45,498 bases of DNA from contig FTLJ01000737.1 of NCBI GenBank assembly GCA_900155495.1, positions 1 through 45,498 on the forward strand, given 5' to 3'. The stretch comes from Porogramme epimiltina. Taxonomy: Eukaryota; Basidiomycota; Agaricomycetes; Polyporales; Polyporaceae. This document shows, piece by piece, positions 35,586 to 45,498 of the stretch (positions are counted from its first letter, which is position 1; every line of letters starts with the position of its first letter). The translations under genes were made by a program, and so were the position numbers. The notes below the pieces were generated by a model. The model searched no databases, was not told where the DNA came from, and saw only the letters and a program-made list of their open reading frames with translations.

Positions 35586-35678
35586 GCTGATATGGCCGAG
35601 TCGTTAAGGCGAGTGATTTGAATTCGTTTCACTATCACTTGGGCATTGCCCGCGTAGGTTCAAATCCTGCTGTCAGCG
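35586..35678 (+). tRNA. tRNA-Ser(UGA) with an 11-nt intron
   Basis: The acceptor stem pairs GCTGATA with TGTCAGC and is followed by discriminator G. The A box TGGCCGAGTCG and B box GGTTCAAATCC are intact. The anticodon stem AGTGA/TCACT encloses TT-TGA-A; the anticodon TGA decodes UCA. The ext ra 11 bases TTCGTTTCACT fit an intron after position 37. The long variable arm (GGGC ATT GCCC) identifies a serine-type tRNA. The spliced tRNA would be 82 nt including the discriminator. Confidence 0.9.
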
Positions 35679-36011
35679 ATCTCTTTTTGTCTTTCGTTCA
35701 TCCACCCCCGAGTGTGATAGGAAATGCGGCTGTTCTTACTGGCCATGGGGCCCCTCCCTCAAGTTCAGCCCAGAGAAACATTTCTAGCAATGACTGCCCT
35801 TTCAGCTGCCTTGCGACGAGATATAAGCCTCTTAATGGGCACCTCCCGCATGCACACTCAAGCACCTCGCACAATCGTTCAAATGGCGCAATGGCGGACG
35901 CGTTTCAAGACTTACCTTCAATAACTCGAAACAGCACGCGACAGGATGCATAGCAGGCAGCGGGAAATGAGCGTGAAGCGACGAGAGCGAAATACAGTCT
36001 ATGGGCATCTA
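35679..36011. other. Intergenic region after the tRNA gene
   Basis: The 333 bp lie between the tRNA gene and the 3' end of the NDUFA5 gene. Apart from the terminator I see nothing functional. Confidence 0.4.
35684..35688 (+). terminator. RNA polymerase III terminator of the tRNA-Ser gene
   Basis: Five T residues begin six bases after the tRNA 3' end, the standard Pol III stop signal. Confidence 0.8.
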
Positions 36012-36473
36012 TTAAGATGATGTCGCAGCCGTGGCCTCCTTCCCGAAGTACTCCCACTGTCCGGGTTCAGGCTTCTCCTCCAGAGGTTCCCAACTGCATA
36101 CGAATAGTATAAGTCGCGTAGCTCACGTAGCAAAGGAGACTTGCACTCACGCCTTCCACTCGAGCATCTTTCCCGCCAAAGACAGCTCGTCCTGAGCGAT
36201 GTCTAGAGACTCCTCGATTTGTCCCTCGTTCAGCTCCGTCTCCACCGCGTGAATATCTCCATTTGCGCGCTCGAGCACCTTGAGTTTGTTCAGCGTGAGG
36301 GACTCGGCTCCCTGGCGGTACACGGAGGATTGGGGGATAGCGGAGAGCGTCTGAAGCGTGGCCTCGTACGTCTTCTTCAACTCGGGGAGTGGGTCATGGT
36401 GGACTTTGAGACCGGTGATGCCTGTTGACCGCTTTGTGACCGCGGTGAGCAGAGGGCGGGTGAAGCGGAACAT
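36012..36473 (-). CDS. NDUFA5: NADH:ubiquinone oxidoreductase (complex I) subunit NDUFA5
   Basis: Two exons (36473-36151, 36093-36012) encode 134 residues. This is an accessory subunit of the peripheral arm of mitochondrial complex I. The start MFRFTRPLLTAVTKRSTG looks like a mitochondrial presequence. Family features follow: TGLKVHHDPLPELKKTYEAT, a helical LTLNKLKVLERANGDI region, and the closing WEPLEEKPEPGQWEYFGKE. The intron (36150-36094) splits the conserved WKAWEPL. The start shares a very short intergenic region with mitochondrial bL32. Confidence 0.93.
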
Positions 36474-36609
36474 CGCGGACGGTGGTGGTGGGTAGACGGT
36501 CGTCGGTGTGCGCGAGCGGAGCGTCCACTGCTCGCAGACGCCCGTAAGTTCCCGCGTCACGCCCCGCCAGGCCACGAACTCGGCCTCTCGTCCCTCTCCC
36601 TCGACCACC
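36474..36609. promoter_or_regulatory. Compact bidirectional promoter of NDUFA5 and mitochondrial bL32
   Basis: Only 136 bp separate the two divergent start codons, so both genes must share promoter elements. No TATA box or known motif is evident. Both reading frames remain open upstream of the chosen starts, so the real starts could lie even closer. Confidence 0.6.
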
Positions 36610-37047
36610 ATGGCGGCATCGTTGGCCCTTCAGCACTCTCGGTCGTGGCTCGCTGCGGTGCGGCTTCCTCTCACGCGAAGGTCCCTTGCTGCGGCATTCG
36701 TCCCCGCTTTCCTCGCCGCGCCGAAGCCTTTTACTTGGGCCATCCCTTCACTATCCTCACTCCTCGAACTGTTCCCTCCATGGCTGCTTGCCGTCCCTAA
36801 AAAGAAGACTTCCCATTCACGAAAAGCGATGAGGAGCGCAAACAAGGGCCTTAAGGACAAAGAGAGTAAGTAACCGTTCGCATTCGTGTCCGTTCCGCCT
36901 TCCCTATAACACCCGATTCATCCAGACCTTGTCCACTGCCAAGCTTGTGGATCTCCCAAGTTGGCCCATCATCTATGCCCAAAGTGTTACCGAGAGCTGA
37001 ACGTCGAGTGGAAGGCACGTAGCCGGTCCGCGGAGCAGGAGCTCTGA
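36610..37047 (+). CDS. mrpl32: Mitochondrial large-subunit ribosomal protein bL32
   Basis: Exons 36610-36865 and 36926-37047 encode 125 residues. The mature domain is recognisable by AVPKKKTSHSRKAMRSANKG, the bL32 signature. It is followed by the zinc ribbon HCQACGSPKLAHHLCPKCY, with two CxxC pairs. The N-terminal ~60 residues (MAASLALQHSRSWLAAVRLP...) form a presequence; in yeast this segment is removed by the m-AAA protease. The intron 36866-36925 has a consensus GTAAGT donor. It is divergent to NDUFA5. Confidence 0.93.
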
Positions 37048-37417
37048 GAGGTTACTGGTGGGGCTAGATGTATCGTGTGAGTCTCTTGTTTTACTACCTC
37101 ATCCACCGAGACTGAATGCTTTCCAGTAACGTAGATTCACATAATTCATTTTCTCTGGACGTTCTTCCACTCGATTGAGCCTTCTATGAGCGCGTTACCT
37201 CCGACTGTCAGTCGCAAATTCTCAGGTCATAAGGCATAGTATTACATGCTGGAGTACAAAACACAGGTACAAGAGAAGTTTGCGCACGGGAAAACTAGGG
37301 CATGACAGAAGTGTACTTGGCAGTGGGCAGGACGAAGGGGAACAGTAAGATATATCGCGGACCATGTCTCGAGTACATTGGTCTCGTTACACTGCGTCGT
37401 GCAGAGATTTCCAGATC
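37048..37417. other. Convergent intergenic region
   Basis: The 370 bp lie between the 3' ends of bL32 and the P450 gene. Nothing else was recognised. Confidence 0.4.
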
Positions 37418-39499
37418 TTAACTCTGGGAATGCTTGACCAAAGCGATGGCTTCAGCGGAGCGGGGTGAGATGTCACAGTCGAACTTCGTCGGGAACCTAC
37501 GAAAAGATCATTAACCCGGAAGTACCTCCGAGGAACATGTGGACACGTACGTCACAACGCCGGATATCATATCTGACATAATTGGTGTGGGCGTGCCCTG
37601 GGTATCTTTCTTCGGATGGATGTCGAAAATCTGCAGGATGGACGACGCGTAGATGAAAAGCGAAGCCATAGCGAAGTGCCGACCAGGGCACATTCTGTAG
37701 CGCCGTTGTAGTTAATATCTTCTTAATAGGTAAATACCTTGAACACACCTCCTCCCGAAACCGAAGGCTATGACGCCTGGGTCTAGGACTGCATGGTTCG
37801 TGACGCCGTCCTTGAAGTAACGATCAGGATTAAACAATTCAGGATTAGGGTATATGTTGGGGTCATGGCATATAGCCCTGCAAATATGACGTGAGTATCG
37901 GATGTACATTCGGCTGAGTGATCGCCTCACCAAACATTTCCTAACACGAGAGAGCCTTTCGGAATACGGTATCCGTTATATTCGTCTTCCTCCATGACGC
38001 GGTGGGGTAATCCGAGCGTGAACACGTTTTGCCACCGAAGGCATTCCTTGAGAACCGCCTGCATGTAGGGTAGCCTACTCTGGTCTTCGTACTCGGGCAG
38101 CCGGTGTGACCCAACAACGGCATCGAGTTCAGCCTGTGCCTTCCTCTGGACCTCCGGGTAGAGAGTCATAGCGAGGAAGAAGGTTTGTAGAGTTGAATAA
38201 CTCTGTATCCATCGGAATTCGCGTCAGCATCTCCGACGGCCTCCGAAGGCCAAGCCAGCATGATATGGGCTAGAGAATCACTTACGGTATCAGCACCAGC
38301 TAGCCCAATGGATCGACATTAGTCGCCCGACCGCAGTGTATGAACAACCCATGGCTCACCGCCGTACGTCACAGCCGCGACGTCCTTCGCAAGCTCTTCC
38401 TTCTCGGTGAGGCGGGTATCCGTCATCCCACTGTCTCGGCTCATGAGTTCACTGGCTAGAGACCACACGCCAACCCCGTTGCGCTAGATCATCGCTGGTT
38501 AGCACGCAGAAGCTGCGAGGTACAGCGTGAGCACTTACGAAATCGGACATAGCTTTCGCAAAAGGTTTATGCTTTAGCGCCATCGCCTCTGCATACCACT
38601 TCTTCGCCTTGCGCTGGTAAGACGCCCCAGGTAACCAGGAGGGGAGATGTCGGAGGGCCGGGATAAACTCGACCCACAGCGCTCCAAGCACAAGCGACTC
38701 TGTGGGGCCTTGGACGGCCCGCTCACCGATCGCGAGATACTCATCATCTGTGTCCTTAGCCTGTATGCCGTACGATACTTCTAGGATAGTGGCGCCAAGA
38801 ACGCTGCCCAGGCACCCGTGTCAGCTGCGCGAAGCATCTTCGACGTAAACCTGCCTCAGCAGAAGCTTACTCACTAGCGGAGATGGTGCGCGAAGTGGTC
38901 CGGGTCGGCGAGGAGGCGCGCGAGAAATCTGCGTGCGCCCACAAGCTGCACAGGGCGGTACTGGCGCGCGGCACCCTGGTGGAAGTGCTCGTGAAAGATG
39001 CGCCTGGTCTGGCGCCAGCGGGGGCCGTAGCCCATGAGGGCAACATTCCAGTCCCAACCGATCCTGTGTCATGTCGGGTGACGGTCAACAAATATTCAGC
39101 CGGGAAATGAGGTCATCCGGGTCACCCACATCGATACAACGGTGGATTTGAACCGATCAGAATATATAGCTGAGCGCTTCTCTAACAGATCCGAGATGGC
39201 CTTGGGACTGTTCAATACGATGACAGACTGCCCAAAGAGACTAATATGGACGATTTCGCCTGTAGGGTGGCTTTAGATATGCACATGCTATGCAAAGTGT
39301 GATACTCACCATACTCCCTTGCCCACCTCTCGAAGGTCATCCACTGCCTAGAGAAGGGGATGTCTAGTGCGTTTCCTATCAGGAGACGGGGTCTAGGGCC
39401 TGGGGGAAGCTGAAGTCCTCGGGGAGAACGATGTTTCAATGTGAGGACAGCAGTGACAGCAAAGCTGACTAGAGCGAGAATGAGTTGAATGTCGAACAT
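37418..39499 (-). CDS. Cytochrome P450 monooxygenase
   Basis: Ten exons (39499-39310, 39259-39130, 39063-38875, 38803-38539, 38483-38360, 38299-38286, 38202-37931, 37877-37749, 37694-37551, 37496-37418) give 511 residues, a typical class II P450. The N-terminal IQLILALVSFAVTAVLTL is a membrane anchor, followed by the Pro-rich hinge PPGPRPRLLIGN. The WxxxR helix C (RWRQTRR), I-helix AGADT (residues 300-304), ExxR (Glu357-Arg360 in KECLR), PERF-like FNPDRYF and heme loop FGFGRRMCPGRH (Cys440) are all intact. It would oxidise a small lipophilic substrate at the ER with a P450 reductase. The sequence resembles the O-methylsterigmatocystin-oxidoreductase-like P450s abundant in Agaricomycetes, but the substrate is unknown. 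The AGADT motif comes almost entirely from the 14-nt exon 6. Confidence 0.92.
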
Positions 39500-39544
39500 G
39501 GTGTCAGGATCTTGGGGACAAATGTAGGGGGTACGACACTGAGA

Positions 39545-39550
39545 TTTATA
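39545..39550 (-). promoter_or_regulatory. TATA box of the P450 gene
   Basis: TATAAA on the minus strand lies about 46 bp upstream of the P450 start codon, which would imply a very short leader. Confidence 0.55.
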
Positions 39551-41108
39551 TCCCGCTGAGGCCCTGCCTTCCGTTGTGTTACGTTTGCAGACCTCCCACA
39601 CAGCGGCTTACGATGAAAAACCATACCAGCATGAGTACAAAACACAATAACCAAAAAGGGGATAGAGCCACGATACCGTAAAGCCGTTGCTCCCATGCTT
39701 GTGTAGTCTCTGTACGTTTATCGGGCAGGTAAGCTCTAAGCTCGCGACGTTTCTACCGATAGGGCGATGATACGTACCGTCCCTTGCGGGGGCACTTCAG
39801 GAGGCAGTAGCAAAAAAGGTAGGTTTCTCTAAAACAACATGTGCTAGGCATCTAGTGCGAACTATGGAGTGATAGGAAGGCGACGGGCCTACCAGCTGAG
39901 TGACGCATGTGAAATGGCGTCATTCACCTCTGTGATAGGATTCCATACTTGTCCAAGGCCTCTGGCAAGATTGGCGTTGACGGCATGGATGCATACGACA
40001 TTTCCGTGTGTACGTACGATCGTGGCGCGAAGGATTCGCCGTCTGCCTGAGGGGAATAGGGTGTTTCAGCACAAGCGTCCCTTCACCGTGTGGCCCAGCC
40101 CTACCTGAGGTGATCAGTCCTATCTCCACCTGCGACGAGACTGTATCTCAATTTGGCTCACCGATGGCCGAATGATAGTGTCATGAAATCGTGATTTGAG
40201 ACCACCACCGACATTATCCGGAAGCGAAATTACGCAGTGGGGATTGGTAGGGTGCCATACAACCCTCCAAAGCGCAACATAGTCTTCCAGATACCCACGT
40301 GCATTTCATGTCTTTCTCCAGAGGCGATGTATCCACAACGCGCTTTCCGCGTGAGGTTTCCCCATGGATTGAACGAGGAAGTGGCAAAACTGAATAGCAA
40401 ACTCAGCGGCGTTAGCTGGCTGCGGGCACACATCTGTTCACTTCGCGCATGGTCGTTTCATCCGGTCATACGGATGTCTGTCATAAATAGATGAAGGAGA
40501 GGTGCAGGCTGAGTGATGGACGCTACTCGCCTAGATTGTGTGATGTCTCTATAGAGGTGAAGTGGTTACAATCGTGGGATGCCGAAGGACTAGAGGTCAT
40601 TTCGGCTAATAACGAAGATGTCACACCCCATTTGGGATCCCGATGTTGCACAGGCGTACTCCTCAGAATATTAATGCCCTAGAGTGAAAGGTTTGACTGC
40701 CGTCTAGGTAGACGTAGCGAGAAGATGCCGTATAATCACATGGAAAAGCGATATACCTGTAAGCAGTAGACGTTCAGTGCCGGATTGCTTGGGTGACTGT
40801 AGGAGCCTGAAGAGACATTACCTATCATCTTATCCTGGGATGTTGTCTCCTCGAGCTGGTTGACAGGATAAATGACATAGACTTTCAGTGGTCTTAATCT
40901 GAACCTTCATCGATACGACGCTACTGTAAGTCGAAGCTTGTCGCTCGTTGCATTATCATCATGTGCAGACGTAGAGGAAGATTTGAGAGACTACATGAGA
41001 GAACAGTAGCATGGCAATATCGCGTGAACACACATAGTAGGTGACAAGCACTTGGAAGGCGCAGTGAGCGATGTCGACACACCGACTGAAGTCTTAGCGC
41101 CCTTCCTG

Positions 41109-41153
41109 ACGCGTGACGTTTTCGACAGTGGCTCAGTCACGTGACAGACGCGT
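41109..41153. promoter_or_regulatory. Two MluI cell-cycle boxes flanking a CACGTG in the INCENP promoter
   Basis: ACGCGT occurs at 41109-41114 and 41148-41153 with CACGTG at 41138-41143, 117-161 bp upstream of the INCENP start. ACGCGT is the binding core of the fungal G1/S factor MBF. Two copies within 45 bp next to a mitotic gene suggest periodic transcription. Confidence 0.5.
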
Positions 41154-41269
41154 CCTTTCAACCACCGCTCCTCTTCTGACCGCCACTGCCCTCTGTATAC
41201 TCCCTCAAGGATCTCCCGCCTCCCCCCAACGCGCCGTCGCCATCACCCTCATCCCTCAAGACCCCCGTG

Positions 41270-44200
41270 ATGGATTCATCAAGACCCGGAGAGTCAGGTG
41301 TCATCGCCTGGGCCAACTCCATCCGCTTCACTATGGCCAAGGACCCCGGACGCCAATTCCTTTACGAGCAGATTCAGAAAGAGGGGTTCGACTTCCTGGA
41401 CGTTTACCTTGAAAACTTCCTTGATGGACCTCGCAAAGAGTATGTTCACTACTTGGATTTCTCTTCCAGTCGCCTTGACACATAGATAGACCTGTCATCG
41501 AGCTCCTCAAGACACCTGGCAGGAAGAAGAATGCTCCCACCAAGACTCGCGCCGCCTCCGCGGCAGCGGCGAAATCTCGTGCAGTTACGTCGATGTCATT
41601 TGAGGTGCATACTTTAACTTTTGGTTCCGCTCCTTCCTTAAACTCACAACCCGTCGTAGGATGGTGACACGAAAGAGAATCATGGACCTATCAACGACTT
41701 TCATAAAGCTCTCCTCCAGGCGAAGGACAAGAGTGACGTGTCCCAGGACTCACAAGGCTCTTCATCATCTCGGCCCCCTGTTGAGCGAGCGCGTTCTAAA
41801 CCGCCATCGCTCGCCAAGCTGAAGAACCAGAAGATTGTGACTATCGCCGACAGTCCTGCGCCCGAGCCGTCGACGGTGGTCGACGATACACAGGCGCCCT
41901 TACCATCTCTCGTGTTTGAGCCACCTGCCCCATTAGAGTCCGCTGGTGTCAGTGAACACGTACAGGACGATGCGAAGGAGTTGTCCATAATTGCAGAAGA
42001 TGACGAAACAGCGGAGCGAAGTCGTATTTCTCTGGTTCCGCCTCCCACCAAAGTCAAGAGCCCTTCACCACAGCCCGCGGCTCCCCTCCAGACACTCGAG
42101 CCCTCTAGCGATGTTGAGATGCTGGATGATATGAGCGACGCTGATGAACTGGAGGCAGAGGAGATGTCGCATGGCGGTTCCGCTTCGATGGGTACCTTCC
42201 ACTCCATCCCCCTCAGCCCTCACGAATCGGACTCGGAACCACCGTCCGCCCGCACTGCTGAGTTCCACACTGCTCCTTTGCCTAAACTGTCTTTGCCGCC
42301 AGTCCCAGTTGAAGCAGAGTCCCATTCGCATACCGCACTACTCCCCCGCTCATCTTCGAAGTCTCACGAAGAGTACACAATGCCCCTTCGCGACGAACCT
42401 CCTGCGCCGGTACCTGGGATGTCCCGGAAGCCCAGTATATCTCATTTCACAGGATTGCCCGCGCCCTCGCCTCTGCGCAAGTCATTACGCCCTCACGGCG
42501 ACGCATCTGCGATGGCGCGCCCGTCTACGTCCGGCGCTCCTCCTCTCTCCAAGAGGGCCTCCACCTCATGGCTTTCTAAGGCACGCGAAACGAAGGCCTT
42601 GGAGAGTACTGCTAAACGCACTAGTACACTAGGGACTACAAAGCGGAAAAGCAGTGATATGCTAGATGCCGCGAACGCGATGCTAAAGAGTCTAGAAGAC
42701 GAGGAGCGGATTGCGAAGATCCCAAAGTTGTCGGACCCATTGGCGGATACAGTTGCCACGGATGTAAAGGGGAAGTATGACATCGCGGGCCCAAGCATAG
42801 TACGTGCTTTTTCCCGTGCCGAAATTTTCTACTCACGGCCAATTCTACAGCCTCGCGATGTACATGCATCCCATCTTACCCCAGAGGCATTTGCCCCCCT
42901 TGCTGATGCAGCACTTGGGGGAGATGACGATACCGACATGCTTACCACGCTGCTTAAGAAGAATTATGGGTCAAGAGCGGGGAAGAGTATGGGCAAGTCA
43001 CTTGGCGGTGGGGCTGCGGCCGCTCTTGCAGAAGCGAGGGCGGCCGCGGAAGCGCGTGTTGCTGAACGGAACAAGCTGGCTCTGGGTAGCACGAGCAGCT
43101 CCGAAGACGTCTCGGCGACTGCCCCACAGCAGAAATCTTCGGCTGGAGATCTACCTATCCCCGGGTCCAGCAAGAGTGACGAATCGGACCGCCGGCTCAG
43201 TGTATCAGATCTTGTCTCGGTGTCGGTGCAGAGTCAAGGCAAGGCCGGCGGGAAGCCTGCCACCGTCTTTTCGAAGCCGTCTGCGCCTGCAGCCGCAGAT
43301 ACCAGTTCTACGACTACGCCGCCAACATCTCCTCCCCCATCGCGCAACACGAGCTTCGTGGGCGGTCCGGTATTCTCCAAGCCCACAGCTGCCGCGCCGC
43401 CCCTCACCCGCCCGGACACCACGCATCCTGTGCCCGACTTCAAGCTGCCGACGACGAACCCCTTCTCCATCCCCGCAGCGATGGCGCTCGGCATGGGGAC
43501 CAAGTTCAACCCGCTGTCCGCGCAGAGCAGCAAGGCGAGCATCTTCTCGGACGTCGTGTTCGACACGCAGAGCCAGTCCCCGCAGCCGTCGACGCAGGAC
43601 ACGTCCTACTCGGCCGGCGCGTCGCAGTCGCAGCCCAAGACTGGTAGCGGCAGCAGGCACGACGAGCTCGACGAGATCGACGACGACAGCTGGGGCGTGG
43701 AGGACAAGTTCGCGGGGCCGCACATGTGGACGCCGTACGGGTTCGCGAGCGCGGCGGCAGGCGGGGGCGGCGGCGGCGGCGCGGAGCCGGTGTACAAGGA
43801 CGACACGATGACGTGGAGCACGTTCCCGAGCCGGAGCACGAGCCAGAAGGGCGGCGACACGGGCCCGGTGCCCACGGAGAGCTTCTTCGGGACGCTCCCG
43901 CCGAGCAAGGAGGAAGAGGAGGAAGAGGCCGAGGGTGCGGCGGAGGAGGAGGAGGAAGAGGAGAGGGAGGAGCCCGAGCGCGGGTTCGCGCAGCGCATGG
44001 CGGAAGCGGCGCAGGAGGGTTCGGAGGCGGACGACCAGGGCGCAGAGGAGGCGGATATGGCGATGGAGATCGACGACGACGACGAGCCCGAGCGCACGGA
44101 CCTCGAGGACGAGGTCCTGGCGGGCAAGCCGACTATCAAGCTTGTACCGCAGGTATGTCATCTGCTATCCCGTGCAAGACCTATGCTCACCATTATGTAG

Positions 44201-45400
44201 GCTTCGAGATCCGACTTGTCTTCACAGCCGCGGAGCGACAGCCAGCAATCGATGGCGTCCTCTGCATCGTCTCAGCAGTCCAACCTCGGCTTCTTCGGCC
44301 ACGCGAGCAAGCTAGTCAGCAGCGTGCTCGGTGGAGGCAAGAAGGGCAAGCCGGAGGTGAAGAGCCTCCAGCTTGCTGCGGCTGCTGCAAAGAAGGTTAG
44401 TCGCTCGCTCAAACGACATATATGCATTATTGACGAGCGTGTACTATGTAGCAACAAGAGGAGCAGGAGAAGAAGGCCCAGCGCCTCAAGGAGATGGAGA
44501 ACCGCCGCCAGCTCGCCATGCAGCGCAAGGCGGAGGAGGAGAAGGCGCGTGCGCAGGAGGAGGAGCGCAAGATCAAGGAGGACACCGAGCGCCGCAAACG
44601 CGAGCGCGAGGAGAACACGGACAAGCGGCCCCTCAGGTCCACGACCGCTCCCGCGGCGAAGAAGGTAAGCATCGTCGGCTGTGGCGGTACCTTGAGAATG
44701 CAACTAACTTTGTATAACGTAGAACGAGGACGACACGACGAAGCGGAAGCTCGGCTTGACGACCTCGCAGAAGCCTCCCTCGAAGGACAAGAAGGACGCT
44801 CCACCGCCGCGCCAGATCAAGCCTCCGTCCGCGACTGCCGCGCCCGCCCCCAAGCCCGCGCTCAAGTCCGCGCTCAAGCAGCCCACGGCCGGTCCCTCTG
44901 GCGCGTCCGTCCCCGTTACGCCTGGGGCGTCCAAGGCCGCCGCCCCCGCTCCCAAGACCGTACGACACGTCCCCTCCTCAAGCAACCTCAAGTCCACCGC
45001 CACGGCCAAGGGCAAAGACAAGGACCAGCCCGCTGCGGGCCCGAGCCGCCCCAAGACCCCCGCCGCCGCTGCGCCAGAGCCTCCAAAGGTGACGAGCGAG
45101 AGCATCGAGCTGCCGGACATCAACAGCGAGTACTCGGACTCGGAGGACGAGGGGCGCGCGTCGCGGCGGGACCTGCCGGACTGGGCGAAGAGCCCGGACA
45201 TCGCGGCCGCGCTGCGCGAGCAGAGCCAGATCAACCCGGACGACATCTTTGGGCGGATCGGGCCGCTGCGGATGGAGGAGATCTTCCGCACGCGCCAGAG
45301 CCGCTTCCGCGCGCGCACGAGCTCCGCGAACTGGGCGGGCACGGACGAGCTCACCGCCGCGGAGGAGCGCGAGTACGCGCGGAGGATGGGCTTCAAGTGA
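41270..45400 (+). CDS. INCENP/Sli15, scaffold subunit of the chromosomal passenger complex
   Basis: Seven exons (41270-41439, 41490-41604, 41660-42799, 42851-44152, 44201-44395, 44452-44664, 44723-45400) encode 1270 residues. INCENP activates Aurora B kinase at centromeres and the spindle midzone. The N-terminal ~55 residues (IAWANSIRFTMAKDPGRQFL...) match the helical segment that binds Borealin and Survivin. A long disordered middle includes a Glu-rich run and Gly/Ala repeats. Exon 6 is a charged single-helix region (QQEEQEKKAQRLKEMENRRQ and on). The C-terminal IN-box starts at ~1172 (SIELPDINSEYSDSEDE), continues with PDWAKSPDIAAALREQ and NPDDIFGRIGPLRMEEIF, and ends with the Aurora-phosphorylated TSS motif (residues 1244-1246 in RARTSSANW). 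Intron 3 (51 nt) is a stop-free multiple of three. Confidence 0.93.
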
Positions 45401-45482
45401 GGCGGGCGGGCTTCTTTTGTCGGGGGAGGCAGGCGGGGGCTGCTGCGGCTGGCGCGCTCGCGGGTCGGTGGCGCTCGCGTTT

Positions 45483-45498
45483 GGGGGGGGGGGGGGGG
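45483..45498 (+). repeat. Terminal poly-G run
   Basis: Sixteen consecutive G bases end the window. Such a run at an edge may be a genuine homopolymer in the GC-rich 3' flank of INCENP or a sequencing/assembly artefact. Confidence 0.7.

Larger units (their letters stand above)
39500..41269. other. Long intergenic region between the P450 and INCENP genes
   Basis: At 1770 bp this is the longest gene-free stretch in the window and is lower in GC. Short open frames occur on both strands but none shows a family pattern or a sensible intron model. I recognise no transposon end, tRNA, snRNA or tandem repeat. Its right end holds the INCENP promoter. Confidence 0.4.

Noticed and set aside
39140..39160. 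tRNA B-box-like GGTTCAAATCC on the minus strand
   Set aside because: It lies inside P450 exon 2 (coding SDRFKS) and has no A box, stems or terminator around it.
43205..44161. 318-codon open frame antisense to INCENP
   Set aside because: It is the complement of the low-complexity Gly/Ala/Glu segment of INCENP and shows Arg/Leu-rich composition with no domain.

Overview
This window is nuclear DNA from a filamentous basidiomycete, most likely an Agaricomycete (mushroom or polypore type). The evidence is GC-rich coding sequence, dense genes on both strands, and genes split by many short GT-AG introns (mostly 50-65 nt). The exact order is an inference. Exon structures were rebuilt by hand from splice signals, reading phase and family conservation. 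Spans run from start codon to stop codon and include introns; exons are listed in each entry.

Layout: 1-1054 (-) WSS1-type protease, cut by the window edge; 1634-6635 (+) NRPS-like adenylation/carrier/membrane protein; 7491-8546 (-) F-box protein; 9405-10839 (-) FAM86/EEF2KMT methyltransferase; 11002-12474 (+) mitochondrial ribosomal protein of the Bot1/Mrps35 family, with a long intron holding a candidate snoRNA and a possible poison exon; 12905-14281 (+) alpha/beta hydrolase; 14410-15321 (-) membrane GNAT acetyltransferase; 15717-17240 (+) dienelactone hydrolase in 13 exons; 17626-19395 (-) eEF1A; 20305-22516 (-) Ser/Thr kinase; 23021-23567 (+) ribosomal protein eL32; 24033-25350 (+) Memo-family protein; 25474-26641 (-) phosphoglycerate-mutase-family protein; 27250-28570 (-) Stm1/SERBP1-type protein; 29498-34516 (+) Spp1/CFP1-type PHD protein; 34778-35420 (-) Lsm1; 35586-35678 (+) tRNA-Ser(UGA); 36012-36473 (-) NDUFA5 and 36610-37047 (+) mitochondrial bL32, sharing a 136-bp divergent promoter; 37418-39499 (-) cytochrome P450; 41270-45400 (+) INCENP/Sli15.

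Most genes are housekeeping: cytosolic translation (eEF1A, eL32, Stm1, tRNA, eEF2 methyltransferase), mitochondrial function (bL32, Bot1-type, NDUFA5), mRNA decay (Lsm1), chromatin and mitosis (Spp1, INCENP) and genome maintenance (WSS1). The NRPS-like enzyme, P450 and hydrolases are scattered and do not form an obvious metabolic cluster. No transposon, CRISPR array, virus or toxin gene was seen.

The most unusual signals concern RNA processing: very small exons (6, 9, 14, 14, 16 and 18 nt) in four genes; an intronic box C/D snoRNA-like element with 13 nt of complementarity to 18S rRNA, next to a candidate premature-stop cassette exon; several stop-free introns whose length is a multiple of three; and paired MluI cell-cycle boxes in front of INCENP. 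None can be proven without transcript data.
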